The notes: generated by a model not told the origin, from the letters alone. A stretch of 64,000 nucleotides of DNA from GCA-2732755 sp965228265 (GCA_965228265.1 OZ245804.1:992001-1056000), one strand, 5' to 3'; counted from the stretch's first letter, positions 49,676-58,996 are shown. Numbers and translations are program-made.

Positions 49676-50893
49676 ATGAACATGGCCCTGTCGCAGAGCG
49701 TCAAAGACTCGATCCGCACCGAGCTCGATGAGGTCGTGGCGATCCGTCACGATCTCCACAAGAACCCCGAGCTCTCGTTCCAGGAAGAACGAACCAGCAA
49801 GGTCGTGCAGCGCGAGCTCGATCGCCTCGGCATCGCGTATGAAGCGGGCAAGGCCGGCGGCACGGGAGTGGTCGCGTTCATCCCATCCACCGAAGCAGAC
49901 GCGGACACCCCGAGCGTTGCGCTCCGCGCGGACATGGACGCGCTGCCCATCACCGAGCAGACGGGGCTCAGCTACTCCAGCACACGCGACGGCGTCATGC
50001 ACGCCTGCGGGCACGACGGACACACCTCGATCCTGCTCGGCGTAGCGCGCGTGCTCAGCGCGCTCGAGACCAGGCCGAACAACGTCACGCTGGTCTTCCA
50101 ACCCGCCGAGGAATCGGGCGGCGGCGGGCAACGCTTCTGCGCCGAGGGCATGCTCGAGGGCTCGGCCGGCGGCGGGATCGGGCCGCGCGTCGGACGCATC
50201 TTCGGACTCCACGGCTGGCCCAGCCTGAAACTCGGCACCGCGCGCACCAAGCCCGGCCCGCTTATGGCATCGACCGATGAGTTCATCATCACCGTCAAGG
50301 GCAAGGGCGGACACGCAGCCAGACCACACCTGGCGCGCGACCCGATCGTTGCGGCAAGCGCGATCGTCATGGGCCTCCAGACCATCGTCAGCCGGAGCAC
50401 AAGCCCCGTCGACTCGCTCGTCTGCACGATCGGGCGCATCGAGGGAGGCACAGTCGATAACGTCATCCCCGAAGCCGTCGAACTCGAGGGCACAACCCGG
50501 GCGTTGACGCCCGAGATGCGCAAGCTCGCCGAGGAGCGCGTGCGCGAAATCTCTGAGAGTGTCGCAAGGGCGCACGGCTGCACGGTCGAGATCCGATGGA
50601 ACGTGGGTTACCCGGTCGTGCACAACGACCGCGCGATGGTCGAGAAGTTCTTCGATCTCGCCGGTCGTGTTCTGGGCGAGGACAACGTCTCGCTCGCCGA
50701 GGCCCCGGTGATGGGCGGCGAGGACTTCGCGTACTACGCCGAGCACGTGCCCGCGTGTTTCTTCTTCCTCGGGCTCTGCCCGAAGGGCGACGGCTCGTAC
50801 CCCGAGATCCACACGCCGCGCTTCGATTTCAACGACAACGCGATCCCGCTCGGGATCGAGCTGATGACCCGCCTCGCGCTCGGAACGTACTGA
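49676..50893 (+). CDS. M20-family amidohydrolase
   Basis: A 405-residue cytoplasmic metallohydrolase of the M20D type (N-acyl amino acid / IAA-amino acid hydrolase group, which also covers hippurate hydrolase). It has LRADMDALPITEQTG near 82, the metal motif MHACGHDGHTSILLG near 107, FQPAEESGGGG near 140, a dimerisation domain (about 195-305) with GKGGHAARPHLARDPI, and MGGEDFAYYAEHVPACFFFLG near 345. Substrate not determinable. ATG 49682 is an alternative start with CAGG upstream. Confidence 0.9.
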   Translation: MNMALSQSVKDSIRTELDEVVAIRHDLHKNPELSFQEERTSKVVQRELDRLGIAYEAGKAGGTGVVAFIPSTEADADTPSVALRADMDALPITEQTGLSYSSTRDGVMHACGHDGHTSILLGVARVLSALETRPNNVTLVFQPAEESGGGGQRFCAEGMLEGSAGGGIGPRVGRIFGLHGWPSLKLGTARTKPGPLMASTDEFIITVKGKGGHAARPHLARDPIVAASAIVMGLQTIVSRSTSPVDSLVCTIGRIEGGTVDNVIPEAVELEGTTRALTPEMRKLAEERVREISESVARAHGCTVEIRWNVGYPVVHNDRAMVEKFFDLAGRVLGEDNVSLAEAPVMGGEDFAYYAEHVPACFFFLGLCPKGDGSYPEIHTPRFDFNDNAIPLGIELMTRLALGTY

Positions 50894-50898
50894 CCGCT

Positions 50899-50990
50899 CG
50901 GGTGCCGGGGCTTGAGTGTCTGCGGCCAGCCGTGCTGGATTGCTCAAAATGCGACACGGGCTGCCCAGATGGACAACCCGCGGCACTGGG
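50899..50990. repeat. Palindromic intergenic repeat, copy 3 (degenerate)
   Basis: About 92 bp, starting 5 bp after the amidohydrolase stop. CGGGTGCCGGGGCTTG and CAGCCGTGCTGG on the left and GACACGGGCTGCCC...GGACAACCCGCGGCAC on the right correspond to the 16748 element, with substitutions and a few extra bases in the centre. Confidence 0.7.
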
Positions 50991-51003
50991 TGTGGTTGTG
51001 TAC

Positions 51004-52332
51004 TCAGAACGGGAGCTGGAAAATCAACCGCCCGCCGTGGGCCTCGTAATCATCGCCGAAGTCGCCCTCGTATCCGATGGTGAGGTTTGCGCCGTTCTTG
51101 AGCTGCCAGGCGAAGCCGGCCACGGGTGAGACGTAATCGTCCACCGCGGCATCCTCGAGGAAATCCGTCCACGCGGCACCGGCATAGATGGAGGCTCCGT
51201 CGCTCAGACGGTACTGCACCTTGCCGCCCAGCTTCAGGATCTGCTGCTCAACACCCGGATCGATCTTGTACTCGTCGACATCGAGCTCGGCGGATTCGTG
51301 CACGGTGTACTGCTGAGCCGCGATGAATGTCCACTTGTCGTAGTCGTAGCGGAAGGCGTTGGTGATGCCGAACGAGTAGAGCGTGCCGCCGGCGGCAAAG
51401 TCGTACGACACAACCGCCTCTGCCGATGCGCCGGGCGTGACCGTCCAGCTGAAGCCCTGCCTGGCATCGGGCTCGACAAGCATGACATTGATCGGCGCGT
51501 CGAGGTGCAGGCCCAGGTTGAAGACGTCGGCTCCCTCGATGGTGTGGAAGCCGATCGGCAGGCCCAGCACGAGACCGATGCGCTCGTTGAAGCGGGTCTC
51601 GGTGCTGAAGGCGAGATCGAAGCTGGAGCCGGTGAAGTCGCCCGCTTCGACGACCTGCCCGCTGAAATCGACGCGTGAGAGGAACCCGCCGTGATCGACA
51701 GCGACCGAGCCGAGCTCCATGCGGGGCACGCCATCGTCGACGGGCTCGCCCGTCTCGGGGTCGTGGTACATGCGGTTGATCTGGTTGCTTGCGGGGCTGG
51801 CGTCGGCGTAGAGGCCGAAGCGGTCGAAGCGGTAGCGGGCGCTGCGGGCCGTGGAGGCGAGCGGGTTGCCGTCGGTGATCGAAACGGGCGAGGTCTCGGC
51901 GATGGCCGAGAGGAAGTCCTTGATGATGTCGGGGTTGTCCTTGAGGAAGAAGTCCTGGAGCTGGTCGCCCAGGTCGCCGTCGGCCTCATCGAGCACGATG
52001 GGCGGGCCGTCGTAGCCGGCGATGTTGTTGATCGTCAGCACCGCACCGCCGCCGGCGCCCCCGCTGGGGTCGTAGTTGATGTCGATCGCGCCATCAACAC
52101 CCGCGTAGCGGAGCATCGCGTCGAACGAAACGCCGTCGAATGAGGCGAAGTCGCCCTCGGTGTCGGCGAGATCCTCGGCAAGGTCCGGCAGCGTGCTCCC
52201 GCCCACGATCAGCGTGTTGCCCGGGTTGCCCGTCTCTGTGAGGTCGAAGACAAAGAGTTCATCGGATTGTGCCAGGGCAACCCCGGGCAGAGCGGCAGCG
52301 GCGGCGAGCAGGATCAGGGCGCGTGCGTTCAT
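51004..52332 (-). CDS. Outer-membrane beta-barrel protein of unknown function
   Basis: A 442-residue exported protein with a signal peptide (1-21, ending VALAQ). The second half alternates polar and hydrophobic residues in short strands (for example GTLYSFGITNAFRYDY, ASIYAGAAWTDFLED, ANLTIGYEGDFGDDY) and ends in LIFQLPF, a C-terminal Phe typical of barrels inserted by BamA. No family recognised. It lies 42 bp downstream of the CBM9/DUF5916 gene on the same strand and is probably co-transcribed with it. Confidence 0.65.
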   Translation of the reverse strand: MNARALILLAAAAALPGVALAQSDELFVFDLTETGNPGNTLIVGGSTLPDLAEDLADTEGDFASFDGVSFDAMLRYAGVDGAIDINYDPSGGAGGGAVLTINNIAGYDGPPIVLDEADGDLGDQLQDFFLKDNPDIIKDFLSAIAETSPVSITDGNPLASTARSARYRFDRFGLYADASPASNQINRMYHDPETGEPVDDGVPRMELGSVAVDHGGFLSRVDFSGQVVEAGDFTGSSFDLAFSTETRFNERIGLVLGLPIGFHTIEGADVFNLGLHLDAPINVMLVEPDARQGFSWTVTPGASAEAVVSYDFAAGGTLYSFGITNAFRYDYDKWTFIAAQQYTVHESAELDVDEYKIDPGVEQQILKLGGKVQYRLSDGASIYAGAAWTDFLEDAAVDDYVSPVAGFAWQLKNGANLTIGYEGDFGDDYEAHGGRLIFQLPF

Positions 52333-52374
52333 CGGAGGACTCCATCGGGAAAGGCGGATTTTCAGATGGATCGT

Positions 52375-54522
52375 CTAGAAACGGATGGTCGCGCCAAATT
52401 TCAGGATCGCCTCGCGTTCAAGCGATGTGAAATTCTCGTCCGTGTCGTAGCTCTCGTTGTAAACGACGTAGATCTCCTGCCCGGGCGAGGGCTCCCATCG
52501 CAGCCGCGTGTTCATGCCCGTGATGTCGGAGACGCTGTCCCACTGCACGATGGTGTCGAGCGCGAGATCGGGCGAGAACTGGACAGTGCCGCGGGCGCGG
52601 ACAATATCAACCTCGAAATCGCCCTCGGGCAGATTGATGTCCTGATGGATGCCCTCGATCGAGCCCTGGAAACGGGCGTTCGGGCGGACAGCCACGGTCG
52701 CGGTGTAATCGGAGCGCGTGCCGTCGTAGAACTCGCCGAACCGAAGACCCACCTCTCCAGAGATCGGCTGGGACGAATCCGTGCCGGCGCTCATGTCGAG
52801 CAGGAGCCAGTGGTAGCTGTCCTCGCCGATGACAACGCCGTCGGAGATCTCGAAGGGTTCGCGGAGTTTGTCCCGCTCAAGGATGAAGTCCGCCTGCGCG
52901 TAGTCGCCCGAGTCGGTCTCGATCGAAGCGCCGATAAGCGTGACCTCGAGCGTGTTCACGGTGTCGTGCAGATCGGTGTAGAACTCGCCGCCGATGGTGA
53001 CGTCGACCGCCCGCACGCCCTCCCACTCGGGCCGGAACGTGCGCGTGACGGTCGCGATGTGCTCGCGCTCGCCCGGCCGCGACACGAACCCGAGCGCCGG
53101 CCGGTAGCGATCGTCGACCTGTGAGACGAAACCGAAGATGCTCCAGTCCTCGGTCGTGATCTGCGCCCGCCCGCCGACGACGTAGCCGTACCGCTCCTCG
53201 CCCGCGTCGGGGTCGTCGCGCGTGGCCTGCGCGAAGACGCCCGCGCGGAGATTGGTGTCGCCCATGAACCGTGTATTGACGTAGCCGAAGTCCGCGCCGA
53301 TGAGCTGGTTGTCGCCCTTGGCGCTCGGGTTGCCGTTGGTCGCGATGACCCCGACGTACGACTCGTCGAGCACGTCGACGATCGCTCGCCCGACGGAGAG
53401 GTTCTTGCTGCCCAGCTCGTCGTCGTCTTCCATCTGGACGTTCAGCACGCCGAAGCGCACGTTACCCGTGCGTCCCGTGATGCGCGCCCCGGCCAGGATG
53501 CCCTTCTCCTGGCCGTTCACGATCCCGATGCGCCTGCTGAAGAAGGGGCGCGGGCTCTGGCGGATGCCGCCGAACTCGAAGACGCCGGCTTCCTCGAGGA
53601 AGAAGTCCCTCTTTTCCTCGAAGAAAAGCGGGAAACGCGAGAGGTTCACCCGGCGTTGGTCGACCTCGGCCTCGGCGAAATCGGTGTTGATGGTGATGGC
53701 CGCAGTGATCTCTGGTGTGATGCGATAGAAGACGTCGAGCCCCGCGTCGAAGTCGGGCCAGCCGTCGTCGAGCTCGCTCGTCAGCACGCCGAAGGGCTTG
53801 ATGGTCAGGCCCAGGCCCTGGTGCATGTCGCCCGCAAAGCCTTCGAGAATGCCCGCGCCGCCGAGGTCTTCCACGCCCAGTTCGCGTCTGGCGCCGGCCC
53901 ATCGTGTGACCTCATTGGTTCGGCGCACGGTGCGTTCGATATTGAGGAGCCACTCGGTGCGGTTCGGATCGAACGAGAGCGACTTGTACGGGATCGAGAC
54001 TTCCGCCACCCAGCCCTCGTCATCGATGATGACCGCCGAGTACCAGATCCCATCCCACGCGCTGCGTGTGACATCGCCCTCGATGAGCGCATCGCCCCGG
54101 AGCCCCGCGGGCCCGAGCGTGAAGAGATAGCCCGACCGCTGCGAGGCGTATGGGTCGATCGCGATGGAGATGGAATCGTCACTGCCCGTCGAGCCGTCAC
54201 GTCTCATCTCGGTCGCGCGGATCTGATCGGGCGCATCGTCGTAGCACCGGATCGCCAGGTACAGATGCTCGTCGTCGTGCAGGACGAGCACCTCTGTTTG
54301 TTGCGTGGCCTTGGCGCCCTGATCCGGATCGACCTGGGTGAAATCCCCAAAAGCCGGCGCATGCTGCCAGACTTCATCGGAAAGTCGGCCGTCGATGATC
54401 GGGGCGACATCGGTCCGCTGTATGGTGTGGCGTCTGGGCTCTGAATCCTGCGCCAAGGCGGGTTCTGCCGCCACGCAGTGGAACAGCAGGGCCAATGGCA
54501 ACGTACAGCACGGACGCGGCAT
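52375..54522 (-). CDS. Exported CBM9-like plus DUF5916 beta-barrel protein
   Basis: A 715-residue protein. After a signal peptide (about 1-25, ending PALAQ) comes a carbohydrate-binding family 9-like domain (about 40-215): DGRLSDEVWQHAPAFGDF, LVLHDDEHLYLAIRCYD and WVAEVSIPYKSLSF. The rest matches DUF5916 style: INTDFAEAEVDQRRVNLSRF near 285, FFEEKRDFFLEEAGVFEFG near 308-326, SPRPFFSRRIGI, then barrel-like strands to a C-terminal ATIRF. It probably sits in the outer membrane and may bind glycans. An in-frame extension of 26 residues upstream lacks a signal at its start and is rejected. Confidence 0.8.
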   Translation of the reverse strand: MPRPCCTLPLALLFHCVAAEPALAQDSEPRRHTIQRTDVAPIIDGRLSDEVWQHAPAFGDFTQVDPDQGAKATQQTEVLVLHDDEHLYLAIRCYDDAPDQIRATEMRRDGSTGSDDSISIAIDPYASQRSGYLFTLGPAGLRGDALIEGDVTRSAWDGIWYSAVIIDDEGWVAEVSIPYKSLSFDPNRTEWLLNIERTVRRTNEVTRWAGARRELGVEDLGGAGILEGFAGDMHQGLGLTIKPFGVLTSELDDGWPDFDAGLDVFYRITPEITAAITINTDFAEAEVDQRRVNLSRFPLFFEEKRDFFLEEAGVFEFGGIRQSPRPFFSRRIGIVNGQEKGILAGARITGRTGNVRFGVLNVQMEDDDELGSKNLSVGRAIVDVLDESYVGVIATNGNPSAKGDNQLIGADFGYVNTRFMGDTNLRAGVFAQATRDDPDAGEERYGYVVGGRAQITTEDWSIFGFVSQVDDRYRPALGFVSRPGEREHIATVTRTFRPEWEGVRAVDVTIGGEFYTDLHDTVNTLEVTLIGASIETDSGDYAQADFILERDKLREPFEISDGVVIGEDSYHWLLLDMSAGTDSSQPISGEVGLRFGEFYDGTRSDYTATVAVRPNARFQGSIEGIHQDINLPEGDFEVDIVRARGTVQFSPDLALDTIVQWDSVSDITGMNTRLRWEPSPGQEIYVVYNESYDTDENFTSLEREAILKFGATIRF

Positions 54523-54625
54523 GTCGACCTCACGGAAGAGACGAAAGCGAAGGGCCCCGATCCTACCAACCCAGCCCAGGGTCGGCGCTGTCCGTGGCAC
54601 TTGGTCTTACCCCATCAGAAACCCA

Positions 54626-54631
54626 TACCAT
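54626..54631 (+). promoter_or_regulatory. Putative -10 box (TACCAT) of uvrC
   Basis: Spacer of 6 nt to GTG 54638, with no Shine-Dalgarno. Confidence 0.5.
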
Positions 54632-54637
54632 CTCCGA

Positions 54638-56035
54638 GTGTCCGACGAGATCGCACAGAACGACGCCGACCAGCCCGTCAACCTCGAAGAACGCCTGCGC
54701 GAACTCGGCGCCAAGGCCCGCGCGCTGCCCGATCTGCCCGGCGTCTATCTCATGAAAGACGACAAGGGCGTCGTGCTCTACGTCGGCAAAGCCAAAAGGC
54801 TCCGCGACCGCGTGAGCAGCTATTTCGTGCCCTCCGCGGACCTCGGCCCCGCCAAGCAGCCCATGCTGAGCCTCGTCGTCGACTTCGACACCATCGAGTG
54901 CGAGACCGAGGTCGAGGCCCTGCTCGCCGAGGCCCGGCTCATCAAGGACATCAAGCCGCCCTTCAACGTCCGCCTGACCGATGACAAGACCTTCCCCTAC
55001 CTCGTCATCACGCAGCGCGAGGACTACCCGCGCGTCTTTGTCACTCGCAACCCCTCCGGCATCGACGACAAAACAGGACAGGTCGCGCCCGAGTTCAAGG
55101 GCGCCAAGGTACTCGGGCCTTTCATCGATTCGGGTGCGCTCCGCGAGTCGCTCAAGATCACGCAGAAGATCTTCAAGTTCCGCACCTGCTCGCTCGACAT
55201 CATCGAGAACGATCCGAAAAACAAGCACTTCCGCCCCTGCCTGCTCCACCCGATCGGCCAGTGCACCGCGCCGTGCGCCAACCGCATCTCCAGCGAGCAG
55301 TACAAGGACGATGTCAGCCGGTTCGTGCGGTTCATCGGCTCCAAGCGCTCGGTCGTGCTCCGCGAGATGCGCGAGCAGATGACAAAGGCCTCCAAGGCGC
55401 TCGAGTTCGAGAAGGCTGCGACGCTGCGCGACCAGATCCGCGCGATCGAGAAGCTCGACCACCGCGCCGACACCAGCGACCGCTGGCAGCCGGAGACAGA
55501 GATCGGCTACGTCGACCCGCAGAAGGGCCAGGTTGCCCTCCAGCGCGTGCTCCAGATGGAAGACCCCATCCGCTGCATCGAGGGCTTCGACATCGCCCAC
55601 CTGCAGGGCAACGAGACCGTGGGCAGCAAAGTCTGCTTCGTCGACGGCCGCCCGTTCAAGAACGAGTACCGCAGATTCAAGGTCAACTCCGTCAACAACG
55701 ACGACTACCGCGCGCTGCAGGAAGTCATCAGTCGGCGTTACCGCGACGCGGGCCAGGGCTGGGAGCTCTACCCCGACGTCATCCTGATCGACGGCGGGCT
55801 GGGCCAGCTCCACGCCGCCATGGACGTCTTCGACACACTCGACATCCCGCCGCCGATGGTCGTGAGCCTCGCCAAAAAGGAAGAGCTCATCTACGTCCAG
55901 CGGAAAGCCGGCCCCATCAAGCTCGGCCGCGACAACCTTGGCCTCAAGCTCCTCCAGCAGGTCCGCGACGAGGCGCACCGCTTCGCGCAGCATTACCATC
56001 ACATCCTGCGCCGCAAGAAAACGCTTGGGGAATAA
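54638..56035 (+). CDS. uvrC: Excinuclease ABC subunit C, short form
   Basis: UvrC makes both incisions in nucleotide excision repair. The 465-residue product has the GIY-YIG nuclease near the start (PGVYLMKDDKGVVLYVGKAK), the Cys-cluster C...C...C in FRTCSL...RPCLLHPIGQCTAPC near 185-215, a UVR motif near 250-275 (KALEFEKAATLRDQIRAIE) and the RNase H-like second nuclease with GFDIAHLQGNETVGS near 315 and LIDGGLGQLHAA near 385. It stops right after RDEAHRFAQHYHHILRRKK, so the C-terminal helix-hairpin-helix pair of the usual 600-residue enzyme is missing. The downstream sequence is another gene on the opposite strand, so this is not an obvious frameshift. Confidence 0.92.
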   Translation: MSDEIAQNDADQPVNLEERLRELGAKARALPDLPGVYLMKDDKGVVLYVGKAKRLRDRVSSYFVPSADLGPAKQPMLSLVVDFDTIECETEVEALLAEARLIKDIKPPFNVRLTDDKTFPYLVITQREDYPRVFVTRNPSGIDDKTGQVAPEFKGAKVLGPFIDSGALRESLKITQKIFKFRTCSLDIIENDPKNKHFRPCLLHPIGQCTAPCANRISSEQYKDDVSRFVRFIGSKRSVVLREMREQMTKASKALEFEKAATLRDQIRAIEKLDHRADTSDRWQPETEIGYVDPQKGQVALQRVLQMEDPIRCIEGFDIAHLQGNETVGSKVCFVDGRPFKNEYRRFKVNSVNNDDYRALQEVISRRYRDAGQGWELYPDVILIDGGLGQLHAAMDVFDTLDIPPPMVVSLAKKEELIYVQRKAGPIKLGRDNLGLKLLQQVRDEAHRFAQHYHHILRRKKTLGE

Positions 56036-56041
56036 GGCACT

Positions 56042-56485
56042 TCAAACGGGATCGCTTCTCTGGTCGGCTTGATCTCGTGACAACGCTTCCCACAGCCATC
56101 CCGGTCCGCGCAACTCGATCACGCTCCCGCTTGGCCGTTCGATCCGGAACTCGTGCATCATCAGCTTGCTCCGCGGCTTGCCGATCGCGCGGATCGTTTC
56201 CCGCGGGATGCTGACGGGCCTGATGCCCATCCAGCGGGCCCAGGGCTCGGGCTTCAGGTAAACCGTCCGTTCGTCGAGCGCCACCGCAAGCGAGAAGCCC
56301 AGGTTCAAAAGCCCGAGCGCGAAGCTCTGACGCCTGCGATAACTCGCGTCCGGCGGGATCTCGTCGGACGGGAAGTCATCTGCGAGCGGGCCGTAGTTCG
56401 ACGAAACGATCGCCCGCACGACGAAGAACATGAAACAGAGATCCGCGATCACGATGATCAGGATGACAGCGGACGTCGTGCTCAT
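56042..56485 (-). CDS. Small membrane protein of unknown function
   Basis: A 147-residue protein with one strong N-terminal membrane helix (AVILIIVIADLCFMFFVVRAI, about 5-27) and a second hydrophobic stretch near 55-70. The C-terminal part (WARWMGIRPVSIPRETIRAI, MHEFRIERPSGSVIELRG) reads like a small PH-like cytoplasmic domain, but I cannot assign a family. It lies 32 bp after the lipoprotein gene upstream on the same strand and converges with uvrC. Confidence 0.6.
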   Translation of the reverse strand: MSTTSAVILIIVIADLCFMFFVVRAIVSSNYGPLADDFPSDEIPPDASYRRRQSFALGLLNLGFSLAVALDERTVYLKPEPWARWMGIRPVSIPRETIRAIGKPRSKLMMHEFRIERPSGSVIELRGPGWLWEALSRDQADQRSDPV

Positions 56486-56517
56486 ACGGGTTTCTTGGGA
56501 ATCGCTTCAGCGCAGGT

Positions 56518-57123
56518 TCAGCGGTCAACGCGGAGGAAGAACGCCGTGAATCCGGTCTCGTCCTGCTCGACGACCACGGGCACTTCGCTCGATTCCGAGC
56601 GCTGACGTGTGGCTCGTCGGTTGTTCCCGCCCCCGTCCTCGTAGCTGATGTAGTCGGTCGTGTCCGACCACACCGTCTGGCGGACGATCGTCTCGGCCTT
56701 GCCCAGGTACCGGTCGGCCCAGATCGCGTAGTGCGCACCCTGCTTGCGGGCGAAAGACTCGAGCTCACCGTCCCACGGGCGGACGCGGTCTGTCGTGCGG
56801 AACGAGCTCACGCCGATCAGGTGCACACGCTCGGGGTCGTCGCTGATCTGCAGCGCCTTGAGCAGCTTCTCGTTCGCTGCGCGGCGTTGGTCGCGGTCCC
56901 ACTCCTCCCAGTGCACATCCGATGAGGCCAGGAGCTGCTCCTGCTCGCGCAGCGCCGATTCCATCCGCTCCCACGGGATCTCGCGCACGACCACCTGCGA
57001 GCCCTCGGGCAACGCCGGCGCCGAGGCGAACGGGCGGTAGCTCTCCTGCCACACACTCGTACACCCTGCACCAAATCCCGCGGTCAGGGCTCCAAGCACG
57101 GCAACAGTCAGAAGGTTCTTCAT
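56518..57123 (-). CDS. Lipoprotein of unknown function
   Basis: A 201-residue lipoprotein (signal ALTAGFGAGC, Cys21). The mature part contains HLIGVSSFRTTDRVRPWDGE and the segment GAHYAIWADRYLGKAE near 130, which together resemble envelope stress lipoproteins but match no family I know. It follows the CLC gene by 16 bp and has its own TAGACT box 6 nt before the ATG, so it can be expressed separately. Confidence 0.65.
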   Translation of the reverse strand: MKNLLTVAVLGALTAGFGAGCTSVWQESYRPFASAPALPEGSQVVVREIPWERMESALREQEQLLASSDVHWEEWDRDQRRAANEKLLKALQISDDPERVHLIGVSSFRTTDRVRPWDGELESFARKQGAHYAIWADRYLGKAETIVRQTVWSDTTDYISYEDGGGNNRRATRQRSESSEVPVVVEQDETGFTAFFLRVDR

Positions 57124-57129
57124 CGCAAT

Positions 57130-57135
57130 AGTCTA
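57130..57135 (-). promoter_or_regulatory. Putative -10 box (TAGACT) of the lipoprotein gene
   Basis: Spacer of 6 nt to ATG 57123. It lies between the CLC stop and this start, a gap of only 16 bp. Confidence 0.5.
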
Positions 57136-57139
57136 CCGG

Positions 57140-58969
57140 TTAGCTCTCTTCCAGTGCCTCTCTGTATCGGCTCATCACGTTCCGGCGTGTAATCAGACCG
57201 ATCGGACGCGGGTTTTTCCCGCCCGTCACCAGGCACAAACTGGAGACATCGTGCTCGGCGAACCGGTCCACCACCACGTCCAGCGTCTCGTCAGGCTCGA
57301 TCACCGGCAGGTCGGTCCGCAATAACTCCGCGACCAGGAGCAGCGGGATCGCCTCCCGGTCGATCAGGGCCGTCCGCATGTCCTTGCCCGTGACCATCCC
57401 GATGTAGGTCCCGTCCTGCTCCACCACAACAAAGTCGGGCACGTGATAATTCGCGTGAAGAGAAACTAATTTGCCCAACGGGTCCGACGCGAAAACCGCG
57501 TCCTCGGGCAACGGCTCGATCGGGACGCTCGTCACCGGCAGCTTGCGCAAGAGCGAGATGTCCTGCGCCCCGCCCAGCAGCACACCCGCCCGCCGGAGCT
57601 TGAACGTGTAGATCGAGTCCCGCTCGAGCACACTGGCCACGACCGTCGCCACGACCGCCGCCAGCATGATGGGCAGCAGCACGTACACGTTCCGCGTCAG
57701 CTCGAAGAGGATCAGGATCGAGGTGAGCGTCGCGTGCGTCGTGCCCGCCACGACCGCGGCCATGCCCACAAGGGCGTACGCCGCGGGTGAGCCGCCCTCC
57801 GGCATCAGTCCCACACGCTCGAGCGCCACGCCCAGGGCCGCTCCCGCGACCGCGCCCAGAAACAGACTCGGCGCGAACACGCCGCCCGAACCGCCCGAGG
57901 CCAGCGTGAAGACCGTGCCCAGCATCTTCAGCAGCACGATCATCGAGAGCAGCACGACCGAGGTCGCAAGCAGCGAGCCCGTGTCGTACGCGTTCGGATC
58001 GAGCAGCTCGCGGATGGTTGCGTACCCGTTGCCGTAGAACATCGGGACCGAAGCCCCGCTTTCGGGTCTCATCGCGTTGAGCGCGAGCACGAAGCCGTAG
58101 CCCATGAGCCCGAGCGCAAGCCCGCCCGTGATCGGCTTGAGCAGCGGGTGGATCTTCCACTCGTCGTACAGGTCCTCGCCCTTGTGCAGCAACTTATTGA
58201 ACGCAACCGCCACAAGCCCGCACACCACGCCGAGCAGCACGAAGCCGGGCAGCTCAAGAATCGAGAAGGTGTACCCGTGCAGATCGCCCGGCGTGGCGAA
58301 GATCGCGTGGTTCTCGCCCAAGACCGCCTGCGTCGTCGCCTGGCTGAACACGCTCGCCACCACGATCGGCGCGAAAGCCTTCACCGAGAAGTCGCGCAGC
58401 AGTATCTCCAGCACGAAGAACACACCCGCGATCGGCGCGTTGAAGATCGAGCTGATGCCCGCGGCCGCCCCGCACCCGACCAGCGTGCCCATATGCTCGC
58501 GCGTCATGTGCAGCCGCTGACCGACCACCGAGCCCACGGTCGCGCCGATCTGCACGACCGGGCCCTCCGTGCCCGCCGAACCGCCCGAGCCCACCGTCAA
58601 AATCGACGCGATCACCTTCACCACACCGATCGGCCAGCGGATGATCCCGCCCCGCTTGATCAGCGCGTTCATGACCTGCGGCACGCCGTGGCCCTGTGCC
58701 TCCGACGCAAAGAACCTGATCAGCACGCCCGTCAGCGCCATGCCCACCACGGGCGTGGCGATCAGCAGCCAGGACGCCTCGTGCTGAGCGTGCATCACAC
58801 GCTCATTTACATACTCGAGTGCCTTGTCAAACGCGATCGCGCCCAGACCCGTGAGCGCACCGATGACCGCGCCGACGACGATCAGCCACCACTCCGTCCC
58901 GTGCCCGGAGTTCCAGGGCTTTCGGCCCGTCGACCGCTGCCTCGTGAGTTTGGTCCAAAGCGAAGCCAC
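57140..58969 (-). CDS. CLC-family chloride channel/antiporter with CBS pair
   Basis: A 609-residue membrane protein with the CLC core (about 28-450) and a C-terminal pair of CBS domains (about 480-600). Motif I reads GHGVPQ near 93 (GSGIPE in E. coli ClcA), motif II AGTEGPVVQ near 132 keeps the gating glutamate (Glu135), and motif III is GGVFAPSLFLGA near 360. The kept gating Glu fits either a proton-coupled antiporter or a gated channel. CBS domains usually sense adenine nucleotides. The start is GTG, 7 nt after a TAGAGT box. Confidence 0.92.
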   Translation of the reverse strand: MASLWTKLTRQRSTGRKPWNSGHGTEWWLIVVGAVIGALTGLGAIAFDKALEYVNERVMHAQHEASWLLIATPVVGMALTGVLIRFFASEAQGHGVPQVMNALIKRGGIIRWPIGVVKVIASILTVGSGGSAGTEGPVVQIGATVGSVVGQRLHMTREHMGTLVGCGAAAGISSIFNAPIAGVFFVLEILLRDFSVKAFAPIVVASVFSQATTQAVLGENHAIFATPGDLHGYTFSILELPGFVLLGVVCGLVAVAFNKLLHKGEDLYDEWKIHPLLKPITGGLALGLMGYGFVLALNAMRPESGASVPMFYGNGYATIRELLDPNAYDTGSLLATSVVLLSMIVLLKMLGTVFTLASGGSGGVFAPSLFLGAVAGAALGVALERVGLMPEGGSPAAYALVGMAAVVAGTTHATLTSILILFELTRNVYVLLPIMLAAVVATVVASVLERDSIYTFKLRRAGVLLGGAQDISLLRKLPVTSVPIEPLPEDAVFASDPLGKLVSLHANYHVPDFVVVEQDGTYIGMVTGKDMRTALIDREAIPLLLVAELLRTDLPVIEPDETLDVVVDRFAEHDVSSLCLVTGGKNPRPIGLITRRNVMSRYREALEES

Positions 58970-58976
58970 GCCTGCG

Positions 58977-58982
58977 ACTCTA
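58977..58982 (-). promoter_or_regulatory. Putative -10 box (TAGAGT) of the CLC gene
   Basis: Spacer of 7 nt to GTG 58969, located between the topA stop and the CLC start. Confidence 0.5.
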
Positions 58983-58996
58983 GCAGGTTGAACGAG

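Noticed and set aside
56036..56600. A frameshifted C-terminal part of uvrC
   Set aside because: No HhH-like sequence is visible in any plus-strand frame after 56035; a minus-strand gene begins at once.
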